NCBI GenBank assembly: GCA_028292405.1
Contig: JAQGMJ010000026.1
Location: forward strand, 1-64,000
Direction: 5' to 3'
DNA: 64,000 bases
Source of the DNA: Betaproteobacteria bacterium
GTDB taxonomy: Bacteria > Pseudomonadota > Gammaproteobacteria > Burkholderiales > JAEUOS01
Of this stretch, positions 1-8,655 are shown one piece after another. Position 1 is the first letter of the stretch; each line of letters begins with the position of its first letter. The position numbers and the translations under genes were made by a program. The notes under the pieces were generated by a model that did no database searches, was not told the origin of the DNA, and saw nothing but the letters and a program-made list of their open reading frames with translations.

Positions 1-3000
1 ACTCGGTGTCGCCGTGGGTCGCGGGCGGGGCGGCGAGGGCGCGGGTCATGGCGTCCACCAGGCTCTGGACCTGGATGGGCTTGGACTCGTGGTCGGTGAA
101 GCCCAGGGACTGGAAGTGCTCGCGGCCACCGGAGGTGACGTCGGCGGTGAACGCCACCACGGGCGCCTGCGGGTTGGGGCCGGGCGTCTCGCGCAGCCGC
201 TGCAGCACCTCGATCCCGGTCATTCCGGGCATCTGGATGTCCAGCAGGACGATGTCGAAGGGCTGGGCGGCGAGCAGGCCCAGGGCCTCGGGGCCGCTGG
301 ACGCCTTGGCGACGGTGTGGCCGAACGCCGTGAGCAGCTGGTCGAGCACCAGCAGGTTGACCGCGTTGTCGTCGACGGCCAGCACCCGGACCGCCCGCAC
401 GTGGGCCTCCTCGGCCAGTGCGTTGAGGGCCGCCGGCGCCCGCTGCATCACCGGTGTCACCTGCTCGGCCACGGTCATGGGGATTTCGACGTGGAAGGTG
501 GAGCCTTCGCCCGGCTCGCTTTCGGCCCAGATGCGCCCGCCCATCAGCTCGGTGAGCTGCTTGGCGATGGTGGTGCCGAGGCCCGTGCCGCCGTAGCGCC
601 GGCTCATCGAGGCATCCGCTTGCGTGAACGGATCGAAGATCGCCGAGAGACGCTCCGGCGCGATGCCGATGCCGGTGTCGCGCACGGTGAAGTGCAGCAC
701 CGGCGAGGCCCGGTCGCTGCCGCGCGCCACGCTTAAGGTGACGCTGCCGGCGGCGGTGAACTTGATGGCGTTGCCCAGCAGGTTGATCAGGATCTGCCGC
801 AGGCGCTGCTCATCACCGTGCACCGCGCCGGCCAAGTCAGGCGCGTATTCCACCTTCACCGCCAGCCCCTTGGCGCGCGCCTGGTGGGCCATGGTGGAGG
901 TGAGCTTGTCGATCAGCGCCAGCAGGCTGAAGTCGGACTCGTCGAGCTGCATCGCGCCGCGGTCCAGCTTGGCCAGGTCGAGCACCTCGTTGAGCAGGTG
1001 CAGCAGCGAGCGGCCGGAGTCGCGGATGATGTCCAGGTGCCGGCGCTGCTGGGGGTTGAGCTCGCTGTCGAGCAGCACTTCGGTGAAGCCCAGCACCGCA
1101 TTCATCGGCGTGCGGATCTCGTGGCTCATGTTGGCGAGAAAGGCGGTGCGCGCCTCGGCCGCCCGTTCCGCCGCTTCCTTCGCCGCGCGCAGTTCCGCTT
1201 CCATGCGCAGGCGGTCGGTGATGTCGCGCGAGATCATCGAAATGCCGATGACGCTGCCGTCCGGCGTGCGGATCGGCGAAATGGTCGCGGAGATGTCGAT
1301 CAGCGAGCCGTTCTTGCGCCGCCTGCGCATCTGCTCCTGCACCACGCGCTCGCCGGCCATCGCCCGCCGGCGCAGCGCCGCCGGCTCGTGCGGCGCCGCC
1401 GGGTTGGCCAGCAGGTCGGCGGAGCGGCGGCCCAGCGCCTCTTCGGCGGTGTAACCCCAGATGCGCTCGGCGCCCTTGTTCCAGCTGGTCAGCACGCCCT
1501 CGGCGGTGGTGGCGAAAATCGCGTCGGCGGAATCCTCCACCAGCGCGGAGAAGTGCTGCAGCGCCAGCTCCGCCTCCTTGCGGCCGGTGATGTCCATGAT
1601 CACGCCGTCGAGCCACTGCGCGCAGCCTTCGGTGTCATAGCTGGTGCGGCCGTTGCTCCACAGCCAGCAGACGCGCCCGTCCGGCCGGCGCACGCGGAAC
1701 TCCACCAGGTGCGGGCGCCTCTCCTGCTGCGCCGCGCGTATCTCGGCCAGCACATGGGGGCGGTCCTCCGCCATGATCAGCCCGGCCAGGCTGCGCGGCG
1801 CCGCCGGCCCGGTGAAGTGCGCCGCCGGGTAGCCGAGAATCCGCTCGATGCCCTCGCTGATGTAAAGGATCGGCAGGCCCGGCGCCACCTGCACCCGGTA
1901 GGCGATGCCCGGAATGCTGTCCATCAGCGAGCGCATCTGCCGCTCGCTCTCCGCCAGCGCCCGCTGCACCGCCTTGTGCGCGCTGATGTCGCGCACGAAC
2001 ACCACGCACTGGTCGCCGTCCACCTGCTGGCGCGGGCTGAACACCGCGCGCACCGGCAGCTCGCCGCCGCCCGCGCACTGCGCCCACATCTCCGCGCTGC
2101 GCCCGGTGATGCCGCCCTGCGCCACCGCCGGCGCCGCTTTTATCTGCGCTTTTCTCCCCCCCTCCACCAGCAGCTCGCCCACCGCGCGCCCCAGCACCGC
2201 CTCGCGCGCATGGCCGAACAGGCGCTCCGCCGCCGGATTGAAATCGACCACCCTGCCCTGCGCATCCAGCGTGATCACCCCGTCGTCCGCCACCGCCAGC
2301 ATGCCGCGCTCGCGCTCCTCATGCGCGCGCAGGCGGCGGAACATCTCGCGGTAACGCAGCCAGCCGTTGAGCCCCGCCACCGCCGCCGTAAAGGCCGCCG
2401 TGATCACGCTCACCTCCAGCGCCAGCACGCTGCCGTTGGCCTCCGCCGTCCCGCTGATCAGATCGATGCCGACAAAATAGGCGGAGGCCATGCCGATGAA
2501 ATGCATGCCCGCGATCGCCCCGCCCATCACCAGCGACGACAACCCCAGCCGCTGCCAACCCCGCAGCCGCAACCCCGCCAGCCCGAAACGGATCCACAGC
2601 GCCAGCCGCGCCAGCACCACCGCCACCGCCACCGACAGCGCGAACATGCCCGGCTCGAAATACAGCGTGAACGACGCATGCGTCGCCAGCATCCCCGCGA
2701 AATGCATCGCCCCGATGCCCAGGCCCACCAGCACCGCCCCCACCGTCAACTGCCAATGCGTCACCCGCTCCCGCGCGATCAGCGACAGCGCCACGAACGA
2801 AGCCCCCAGCGAAGGCAACATCGACCCCGCCGTCACCAACGGATCGTAAGACGCCTCCGCGCACAGGCTGAACGCCAGCATGCCGACGAAATGCATCGCC
2901 CACACCCCCGCCCCCAGCGCCAGCGCCCCGGTGCAAAGCGCCGTCTGCCGCAACGTCCGCGTCGAAGCCCGCCGCGCCTGCCCCGCCAACTGCAGCGCCA

Positions 3001-3124
3001 TCCCCGAAGCGAACACCGCAATGGCAACAGCCAGCAGCACCAGCGGCGCGCTGTAATGGCCATAAACCAGCAGATTCGGGTTCGTCGGCGGAGAAAAGAG
3101 AGTGAGCAGGTCGGATAAGTTCAT
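1..3124 (-). CDS. MHYT/PAS hybrid sensor histidine kinase (partial, runs off left edge)
   Basis: A membrane-bound hybrid histidine kinase that would sense a signal, autophosphorylate and pass phosphate to its own receiver. Translation from the ATG at 3124 stays open to the window edge, so 1041 codons are visible and the C-terminus is missing. Domains in order: an MHYT membrane sensor (residues about 1-230) with three M-H-F-x-G-M signatures near 77, 140 and 205; three PAS domains starting near 270, 396 and 521; a HisKA domain with H-box NMSHEIRTP (His near 667); a HATPase_c domain with N box GNAIKFT and G boxes DTGIGI and GGTGLG; and a receiver with its phospho-acceptor Asp near 957 in LLDIQMPGM. 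MHYT domains are proposed in the literature to bind copper and sense diatomic gases; that is family knowledge, not shown here. A further HPt or receiver domain may lie beyond the edge. No clear Shine-Dalgarno precedes the start. Confidence 0.9.
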   Translation of the reverse strand, partial: MNLSDLLTLFSPPTNPNLLVYGHYSAPLVLLAVAIAVFASGMALQLAGQARRASTRTLRQTALCTGALALGAGVWAMHFVGMLAFSLCAEASYDPLVTAGSMLPSLGASFVALSLIARERVTHWQLTVGAVLVGLGIGAMHFAGMLATHASFTLYFEPGMFALSVAVAVVLARLALWIRFGLAGLRLRGWQRLGLSSLVMGGAIAGMHFIGMASAYFVGIDLISGTAEANGSVLALEVSVITAAFTAAVAGLNGWLRYREMFRRLRAHEERERGMLAVADDGVITLDAQGRVVDFNPAAERLFGHAREAVLGRAVGELLVEGGRKAQIKAAPAVAQGGITGRSAEMWAQCAGGGELPVRAVFSPRQQVDGDQCVVFVRDISAHKAVQRALAESERQMRSLMDSIPGIAYRVQVAPGLPILYISEGIERILGYPAAHFTGPAAPRSLAGLIMAEDRPHVLAEIRAAQQERRPHLVEFRVRRPDGRVCWLWSNGRTSYDTEGCAQWLDGVIMDITGRKEAELALQHFSALVEDSADAIFATTAEGVLTSWNKGAERIWGYTAEEALGRRSADLLANPAAPHEPAALRRRAMAGERVVQEQMRRRRKNGSLIDISATISPIRTPDGSVIGISMISRDITDRLRMEAELRAAKEAAERAAEARTAFLANMSHEIRTPMNAVLGFTEVLLDSELNPQQRRHLDIIRDSGRSLLHLLNEVLDLAKLDRGAMQLDESDFSLLALIDKLTSTMAHQARAKGLAVKVEYAPDLAGAVHGDEQRLRQILINLLGNAIKFTAAGSVTLSVARGSDRASPVLHFTVRDTGIGIAPERLSAIFDPFTQADASMSRRYGGTGLGTTIAKQLTELMGGRIWAESEPGEGSTFHVEIPMTVAEQVTPVMQRAPAALNALAEEAHVRAVRVLAVDDNAVNLLVLDQLLTAFGHTVAKASSGPEALGLLAAQPFDIVLLDIQMPGMTGIEVLQRLRETPGPNPQAPVVAFTADVTSGGREHFQSLGFTDHESKPIQVQSLVDAMTRALAAPPATHGDTE

Positions 3125-3514
3125 AAAGGTCCGCGCGCCCCAAAAATAGAGGACACGCTCCCGTATGACATAACGACACACAACGCCTTTGGCTTGACCC
3201 GGAACAGGGGGTGAAAAGGTGCCTATTTGTAAAATGGCCCCCAAAAGGCCCAGGCGACAACAGATTTAACAAACCCCGCCTACAACACCCGTTGTAAGTG
3301 CCCGCCCACCCTATAAATCACGGTGCTTTTTCAAAAAATCTCCACGCACTTTCCGCAGCGTGCCGCACAACCCGAGAAAACCTGAGAAATTTCAGAGATT
3401 CTCAAGCGCCACCCGGTTCCGGCCTCCACCACACCTGTAGTAGACCGCGCGCGAAACAACAGTAAAGAACAGGTTTTTTCGCAAGCGCACTGCCGCAACC
3501 CCAACGCACCACAA

Positions 3515-3571
3515 CTCCAGCGCAGGGTCTTCTCCCCTTCAAAGGGAGAGACAGAGTGGGGATGGGGTAAG
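3515..3571 (-). repeat. Dispersed intergenic repeat with CTCCCCTTGAAGGGGAG-type core, copy 1
   Basis: The gap 3125-3818 has no supported gene. It holds a roughly 57-bp element that, read on the minus strand, aligns closely with 11331-11387: a TACCCCA-CCCC lead, CTGTCTCTCC, an inverted core CTCC(C)(C/T)TTGAAGGGGAG, then AAGA-CCTGCGCTGG. The core can form a hairpin. Further copies are at 11195-11230 (shortened) and 56661-56687. Such elements are common between genes in Burkholderiales and produce spurious reading frames with a SLPLKGRR-like string. The rest of the gap shows nothing I can name. Confidence 0.7.
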
Positions 3572-3818
3572 CCCCTTCAGTGGACATAAACACAAACGTG
3601 TTGCTCGCCACCACCATCGATACTTAAAGAGCGCGCCCGCCTCATCAGCCTTCGCAACCGCGCGCCTTGCACGCGCGGAAATGAGCGGGGTAGTGGTACT
3701 TAGCCTATCAGAGTGGGAGCGCTAAGTGTGGTTGATTTGCATCGCGCATATACTTCCAATTATTCGATACTGGCGGCTGTCGTCTTGTCGTAGCAGTGGG
3801 TAACAGGAGGCAATTCAG

Positions 3819-4592
3819 GTGAGAAGGGAGAATTGGACCAGAGAGCAATTGCTCGTGGCATTCAATCTTTATTGCCAATTGCCGTTCGGGAGACTGCACT
3901 CCAAAAATCCGACGATCATAGAACTAGCGCGATTGCTTGACCGTACCCCCTCTGCGCTTGCAATGAAGCTCGTCAACTTCGCTAGTCTAGATCCGGCAAT
4001 TACCGGAACCGGACGTAGCGGCTTAGGTAACGCCTCTGCCGGTGATCGAGCCATCTGGAATGAGTTTCATGCAGATTGGGACAGTCTCGCTGTAGAAAGT
4101 CAGACAATGGTCGATCGGATAACGGATCACTCGATTCCTGAATTGGCTTCTACAGTTCAAGAACCGTCTTCTGATTATTTTGTCGGGGAAACGCGCGACG
4201 TGCAAATCGAACAGCGCGTTCGGCAGAGCTTTTTTCGAAAAGCCGTTCTGACAAACTACAAGGGCCGCTGCTGCATTTCAGAATTAGGTGAGCCTCGATT
4301 GCTGATTGCCAGTCATATCGTTCCATGGAGCATGGACAAAGGTAATCGACTGAATCTGCACAACGGGCTTTGTCTCTCCGCGCTTCATGATCGCGCCTTT
4401 GATTCGGGCTTGATTACCGTCCAACCGGACCTCAAGGTTCGGGTGTCATCCCAACTTAACGACCTAGTCGTGAACGAATTAGCTCGAATCTCGCTGCTTA
4501 ACGTAGATGGCAAGGAAATACTGCCTGCATTTAAATTCCAACCCAATCGAGAATTTCTCGATTGGCATCAAAGGGAAGTATTTTTGGGATGA
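3819..4592 (+). CDS. HNH endonuclease (predicted restriction endonuclease)
   Basis: Predicted nuclease of 257 residues. The C-terminal half has the HNH_2-type arrangement: a Cys-Cys pair near 152 (KGRCCIS), then SHIVPW with His166, an Asn-rich stretch (RLNLHNGLCLS) and LHDRAFDSGL, the usual metal-binding beta-beta-alpha fold of restriction-type HNH enzymes. The N-terminal half carries no domain I recognise, but has the look of a short helical DNA-recognition region (LARLLDRTPSALAMKL resembles a helix-turn-helix). The start is a GTG chosen because AGGAGG lies 8 bp upstream (3805-3810) and no better ATG exists. It is the first gene of a two-gene plus-strand unit with vsr and converges on a cytosine methyltransferase, which makes it the likely restriction partner of that enzyme. 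Base composition is clearly AT-richer than flanking genes, suggesting transfer. The cleavage specificity cannot be told from sequence. Confidence 0.85.
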   Translation: MRRENWTREQLLVAFNLYCQLPFGRLHSKNPTIIELARLLDRTPSALAMKLVNFASLDPAITGTGRSGLGNASAGDRAIWNEFHADWDSLAVESQTMVDRITDHSIPELASTVQEPSSDYFVGETRDVQIEQRVRQSFFRKAVLTNYKGRCCISELGEPRLLIASHIVPWSMDKGNRLNLHNGLCLSALHDRAFDSGLITVQPDLKVRVSSQLNDLVVNELARISLLNVDGKEILPAFKFQPNREFLDWHQREVFLG

Positions 4593-4624
4593 GCGTTCCT
4601 GTAATGCCGAAGTGAGTACCTGAG

Positions 4625-5041
4625 ATGGATGTTTTTACTGTTGAGAAGCGCAGCGAAATCATGTCGAGAATTCGCGGTACAGACACTCGACCAGAAAAAC
4701 TCGTGAAGAGAGCAATATGGGCGGGCGGATTCCGATATGCCCGAAAGTCATACGGCTTAGTCGGCAAGCCGGACATTGTCTTGCCCAAGTACAAAGCTTT
4801 AATATTTGTGCATGGCTGCTTTTGGCATGGACATAACTGCCTAAGGGCCAAGCTTCCCAGTACGAACGTGGATTTCTGGGCAAGGAAAATTCAGGCAAAC
4901 GTTCGCCGCGACAGACGAACTATCCGAAGCCTCAGGTCACAAGGCTGGAGGTGTTTTCAAATATGGCAGTGCACCTTAGATGCCGATACTAGGCGTGTCT
5001 TGAGCCGTTTAAATAACTTGCGCTTGCAGCTAGAGGCATAA
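4625..5041 (+). CDS. vsr: Very short patch repair endonuclease Vsr
   Basis: Vsr nicks 5' of the T in T:G mismatches that arise when 5-methylcytosine deaminates, starting repair that protects methylated recognition sites. The 138-residue protein is full length for the family, and the known catalytic and zinc residues of the E. coli enzyme are present shifted by one: Glu24, Asp50 (KPDIV), His63, Cys65, His68, His70 and Cys72 in the HGCFWHGHNC motif, and a C-terminal Cys115 in WQCTL. The FWxxK...N...RD segment at 83-95 is also typical. It starts 32 bp after the HNH gene on the same strand and ends 20 bp before the end of the convergent methyltransferase gene. A vsr gene beside a cytosine-C5 methyltransferase is the classical pairing and implies that the methyltransferase makes 5-methylcytosine at a site Vsr recognises. 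Confidence 0.95.
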   Translation: MDVFTVEKRSEIMSRIRGTDTRPEKLVKRAIWAGGFRYARKSYGLVGKPDIVLPKYKALIFVHGCFWHGHNCLRAKLPSTNVDFWARKIQANVRRDRRTIRSLRSQGWRCFQIWQCTLDADTRRVLSRLNNLRLQLEA

Positions 5042-5061
5042 AGTCTCCCAAACCCATCAAT

Positions 5062-6093
5062 CTATTTGACTGGGGATGAGTTGATTGCACGTAAAGCTAG
5101 CGCATGTCGCTTAATAAATTCTGGTGGAAGAGCGTTACCGATCAACAGAGCGGCCGAATAACGACCCTTGTCCAAGGGGAATTTGTAGCCTTTGGGGAAT
5201 GTCTGAAGCAATGCAGCTTCGCGAAGCGTGATCGCCCTATTGGCCTCCGGATGCAAAAACCTTCCCTTGGAAGGATTGATGCATCCCCCTGTAATGGTGG
5301 GTGAGGGTGAATCCCAGGCCATGCGGCCATATACATCCCAGAAACCGTCTAGGCGCTGATGGCAAAGTAATTGCTGTTTCTTTCCTAAAGCCATTCGGCT
5401 GCCGCCGTCATGAGGGATTTTTTTAATCAACGCTTCAATTTTTTCGCTTCTCTCAACCGGATAATTGTGAAGTGGGTCACGACTCCTTTCCGGTGGCGTC
5501 AGAGTTTCTATAAATTGACGAACAGTCCTATATTTGGTTACCTCCGGAGCGAATTTAGGTTCTCCTAATTTAGAGGCCAAAAGTACTAGACGTCTACGCC
5601 GTTGCGGAACGGCAAAATCTGCTGTGTTGAGAATATCCGAAGTTATCAGGTAACCCAGTCTTTTTAGCGCTCTTCTGAACTTTACATATCGCGCGCTCTG
5701 TGCCAATCCAGGGACGTTCTCAAGCATGACGGCTTTTGGCTTAATAGATCGAGCGAGTCGCAATACGTCGAAAATTAAGTTGTTTTGAGCGTCACGATTT
5801 CCTCTAGATCCATTTTTTGTCCGCATTGTCGAAAATCCCTGACACGGCGGGCAAGCCGCTAATAGATCAAGTTCTCCCGGCTTGAGCTTTAGCGCCTCCA
5901 TCATTGCAACCCCAGAAAGCCGCGTAATGTCTTCTTTCCAAAGTTTTACGGCTTTATGATTCAGCTTATATGCACTGCAGGCTAGGGCATCAATTTCGAC
6001 GGCGCCCACCACTTTATAACCTGCTTGCCGCAGGCCTTCAGTTAGACCGCCGGCGCCGCAGAACAAATCAATTGCGCGTGGCTTTTTTTTCAT
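5062..6093 (-). CDS. DNA (cytosine-5-)-methyltransferase
   Basis: Transfers a methyl group from S-adenosylmethionine to C5 of cytosine in a specific site; here it probably protects host DNA from the neighbouring nuclease(s). The 343-residue protein has all core motifs: I (DLFCGAGGLTEGL, 9-21), IV with catalytic Cys84 (PPCQGFS), VI (Glu125 in LENVPG), VIII (QRRRRLVLLA), a variable target-recognition region after that, IX (ITLREAALLQTFP) and X (GNALPP). I start at the ATG at 6093 (MKKKPRAIDLF), where AGGA sits 8 bp upstream; an open frame extends 27 codons further up but would overlap the Z1 gene. The stop of the Z1 gene is 23 bp upstream, so the two are co-transcribed with the small gene at 8076-8495. 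Specificity is unknown, so I give no symbol. AT-rich like the rest of the island. Confidence 0.95.
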   Translation of the reverse strand: MKKKPRAIDLFCGAGGLTEGLRQAGYKVVGAVEIDALACSAYKLNHKAVKLWKEDITRLSGVAMMEALKLKPGELDLLAACPPCQGFSTMRTKNGSRGNRDAQNNLIFDVLRLARSIKPKAVMLENVPGLAQSARYVKFRRALKRLGYLITSDILNTADFAVPQRRRRLVLLASKLGEPKFAPEVTKYRTVRQFIETLTPPERSRDPLHNYPVERSEKIEALIKKIPHDGGSRMALGKKQQLLCHQRLDGFWDVYGRMAWDSPSPTITGGCINPSKGRFLHPEANRAITLREAALLQTFPKGYKFPLDKGRYSAALLIGNALPPEFIKRHALALRAINSSPVK

Positions 6094-6116
6094 CGACAGA
6101 ATCCTACTAGATTCAA

Positions 6117-8063
6117 CTAGACTGCAAAAGCAAAAGCGTATGGACCATCGGGAAATCTGATCTGCGGCCACCACACAGCATTTCTATTGCCCTCTGATTT
6201 GGTGCGAAGCAAAAACAGTGTAATTTTGTCACTGGGCACGGTCTTGCTTTCGCCTCCTTCCAATACACCTTGAGTTTCGCGGCGACTTTCTTTAAGTCCG
6301 CGCTCTCGGTCCACGTAAACATATCCGATCTTTTGCTTACTAATCGTTGCGTATTGGATGAGAGATTCGGCTACGGCAATAGGATTCCAGACGTGCTCCG
6401 ATACGCTTTGATCGGGCATAGTCAAAGCAACAATTTCTTTCAAGTCTTCGATAGAGATGTCTCTATGATTTTTGTTCGCTATGTCAGCGACTTTTTTATC
6501 AATTTTCTCCGTGGAAGCTTTAGTGCTTGAGTCGCGCAGTATTTGAGCTGGATTGTACGTACTGCCGCCCGAATAGACTCCGATTGCTCCGGGAGCGAGA
6601 ACATTTTTTCGAGTCGCACTCAAGCCGCTTTCTACATAAATCCCGCGAAATTCCTCAGACGGACGTCGAGCTATGAGGTCTCGCAACCCCTTTTCCATAT
6701 TGTTGATGGCCTTGAAAACGATATGCAGTTCTTTAGGCAGAAAAAGTCTTAAAAGTCCAATATCTTTCCTGCGATATCCATACATACGAGCATGTTGTAG
6801 AACGGTATCAGCCTGCGGATTTTTTGGATTACGCCCGTAATAGCTGACCAACAGATTCTTTATGGTTACACCGCGACCGAGTTTATTTCCACCAACAAAT
6901 AAATTGTATGGTGATCTGACGGCCACATCCTCATCGGTTTCGCCATTGACCAATTTGACGGTGATACCAGGAGAGAAGAATTCAATTGACTCCAATAACT
7001 CCTCAAATTTTGTAGTCTTGATTCCTGCATGAGTCGAGGTCAGATCATCATAAGCTTCCCGTAACCTCTGAACTACGCTTGCTTTGCTTGCCTTGATGCC
7101 CGCAGTTAGATCGGTTTTGTATACTCGCAAGAGATCTACGATGTGCTTGTGGTCAGACGTTCGCGTACTAACGTGGCACAAAAACGCGCAATTCTGATCT
7201 GGGTCGCTTTTGCGCTTAAACGTTGCGCCAATCATGAATGTGTCTAATGCATTCAGAAGGGACTTGGGGATATGGAGCGAGGGAGCGGGCTGAGGCCCAG
7301 GCGCTAGCGTCGCAATGTCGTTCAGGGCAAACTCGCGAACGAGGGTTGATTGATCTCCAAAGAAATCCTCACCGCCTACATAGGCGGCTCCTGGATGGCT
7401 AAGCACAGTAAATTTTGGTCGAAAATCATGGCCGGGCGTTTGAAGAAACAAGGCCTGAGGCGTCGCAGTTACTTGCAAATACGTATTTTTTTGAAAGAAC
7501 CCTCGCAGCGCGGCGATTCTGTCGTTGATCGTACTTCTGCTCCCGTCAGCTTTCTTGGCTTTCGTATTCAGGCTGGCTTGGTCTGCCTCGTCATCGATAA
7601 TTAGGCAACCAAGGCCCTTTACTCTGCCTTGCTTGAAGTTTTCAATTAAAGTCTTTAATAGCGCAGCGTTCTTAGTCGTGACGATAGCGCAAGTACCGCC
7701 TTTTATTCGTTGCAAGAAGGCCGCTGTATCTTTGAAGTCTTTTTTGCCAAGGATATCTATGCCAGGAAATGCTTCCTGTGCGCGGCCGAGAGTTTGCTCA
7801 TACAGAGGGTCGTTATCAGAGGTGAGGATAATTAGAGTTCTATATCCTTCATCGGCACCCATGGCGCCGGTGACCGTTAGAACACCGGTTTTTCCGCTCT
7901 GAACCAATCCGTAAATAAGACCGTTAGTTTCTTCCTTGCCACCGCTTAACGGGTTTACCCAATGCTCGGCAACTCTTTCGGCCGTTTCATTAATATCTTT
8001 AACTTCATCGGAATTGCCAATTTGTTTTTGTAACAAAAGCAGAGTTTGATCGCGATGCTTCAT
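6117..8063 (-). CDS. Z1 domain ATPase/helicase-like defence protein
   Basis: A 648-residue protein with a P-loop ATPase core and the Z1 domain found in modification-linked defence clusters. Visible motifs: Walker A GLVQSGKT (52-59), a conserved LTSDNDPL stretch after it, Walker B with DEAD-like IIDDEADQA (near 155), and a motif III-like QVTATPQA, the order of superfamily II translocases. The C-terminal half has the NLFVGGNKLGRGVT and QHARMYGYR segments seen in Z1 proteins. Z1 proteins were described by comparative genomics as parts of restriction-like systems with methyltransferases and Vsr; their biochemical role is not settled (family knowledge). It lies between a small unknown gene 12 bp upstream and the methyltransferase 23 bp downstream. 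Inference: an ATP-driven component of a methylation-dependent or methylation-protected restriction system. Confidence 0.88.
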   Translation of the reverse strand: MKHRDQTLLLLQKQIGNSDEVKDINETAERVAEHWVNPLSGGKEETNGLIYGLVQSGKTGVLTVTGAMGADEGYRTLIILTSDNDPLYEQTLGRAQEAFPGIDILGKKDFKDTAAFLQRIKGGTCAIVTTKNAALLKTLIENFKQGRVKGLGCLIIDDEADQASLNTKAKKADGSRSTINDRIAALRGFFQKNTYLQVTATPQALFLQTPGHDFRPKFTVLSHPGAAYVGGEDFFGDQSTLVREFALNDIATLAPGPQPAPSLHIPKSLLNALDTFMIGATFKRKSDPDQNCAFLCHVSTRTSDHKHIVDLLRVYKTDLTAGIKASKASVVQRLREAYDDLTSTHAGIKTTKFEELLESIEFFSPGITVKLVNGETDEDVAVRSPYNLFVGGNKLGRGVTIKNLLVSYYGRNPKNPQADTVLQHARMYGYRRKDIGLLRLFLPKELHIVFKAINNMEKGLRDLIARRPSEEFRGIYVESGLSATRKNVLAPGAIGVYSGGSTYNPAQILRDSSTKASTEKIDKKVADIANKNHRDISIEDLKEIVALTMPDQSVSEHVWNPIAVAESLIQYATISKQKIGYVYVDRERGLKESRRETQGVLEGGESKTVPSDKITLFLLRTKSEGNRNAVWWPQIRFPDGPYAFAFAV

Positions 8064-8075
8064 AGCCTTGCCTCA

Positions 8076-8495
8076 TTATTTTAGAATTTTTTGCCAATCG
8101 GATGGCGCCACTTTTCCAGTGAGCGCTCCGTCGGGGCCATTTACTGCGTAGTGCTCTCTATGCTGACGATAGCAAGCAATATGAATCGTGGATGTCCTAG
8201 GCGAGGCTACTGTCCGATAGTCTTCATACGTAAAAGCCGCTACGCCATCCGCACCGCAAACTAGGCCTATTATTGTTTTGAGACTGGTGGCTTTGTCGGC
8301 CAACTGCTCTTGCTCGTCTGTGGTGAAGGTAAAGCCCCAGGGACTGCGGCCCTTTGTGGAGTATTTCAAATGAACTACTACTTCCTCGTTCAAGAGAAAA
8401 AAGGGCGCCTCGTAGCGAATATTTTTAATATGGCCGGTCCTGGCCAACAAATGTAGTGCTGCGCCTTCATAAAACTCTTGCTTTTTTATTGTCAT
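8076..8495 (-). CDS. Unrecognised small protein, first gene of the Z1/methyltransferase operon
   Basis: I do not recognise this 139-residue protein. It looks like a single alpha/beta domain: after EAPFFLLNEE comes a strand VVVHLKYS, then SPWGFTFTTDEQEQL, a helix, IIGLVCGADGVAAFTYEDY and a second conserved-looking block STIHIACYRQHREHYAV. Acidic residues before a hydrophobic strand ending in Lys (EE-VVVHLK) could be read as a degenerate nuclease-like core, but this is weak and I do not call it. There is no signal peptide or membrane segment. It is the promoter-proximal gene of the minus-strand unit, 12 bp before the Z1 gene, and shares the AT-rich composition of the island, so a role in the same defence system is likely. 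It could be a nuclease, specificity or control subunit. Confidence 0.75.
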   Translation of the reverse strand: MTIKKQEFYEGAALHLLARTGHIKNIRYEAPFFLLNEEVVVHLKYSTKGRSPWGFTFTTDEQEQLADKATSLKTIIGLVCGADGVAAFTYEDYRTVASPRTSTIHIACYRQHREHYAVNGPDGALTGKVAPSDWQKILK

Positions 8496-8551
8496 TCTTA
8501 TCGCTCCACTTAACCGCCAAACCTAAATCATCACCTCATTTGGACACTAAC

Positions 8552-8580
8552 ATCTTAGTCGTCGAAAGAGTTGATGTCCA
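8552..8580 (-). promoter_or_regulatory. Candidate sigma70 promoter for the Z1-methyltransferase operon
   Basis: On the minus strand TGGACA (8580-8575) and TAAGAT (8557-8552) are separated by 17 bp, giving 5/6 and 4/6 matches to the sigma70 boxes, with a leader of about 56 nt to the start at 8495. The TGGACA box is also mirrored by TGGACA on the plus strand at 8541-8546, so the core promoter is flanked by an inverted repeat that could serve as an operator. Prediction by eye only. Confidence 0.4.
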
Positions 8581-8655
8581 TTTTAGAACGGCGTCATATC
8601 AGACGAGTGGAGATTGCACACCTCACTGTTCGAACCGCAATACGACTTACGGTAC

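Noticed and set aside
818..3118. Plus-strand open frame of 766 codons, rich in His and Arg, and a similar long frame at 13501-15447
   Set aside because: Both are antisense shadows of GC-rich kinase and GGDEF-EAL genes; compositions are skewed to H, R, G and Q and no domain is present.
3402..3617. Small minus-strand frame containing SLPLKGRR-type sequence, and similar ones near 11127-11567
   Set aside because: The frame is created by the dispersed CTCCCCTTGAAGGGGAG repeat; no ribosome binding site and no conserved protein.
3727..3760. Possible promoter with TATACT box before the HNH gene
   Set aside because: TTGATT is only 11 bp away from TATACT and no better -35 fits; too weak to list.
5062..6174. 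Longer start for the methyltransferase
   Set aside because: It overlaps the Z1 gene, the added residues are not conserved, and AGGA supports the ATG at 6093.
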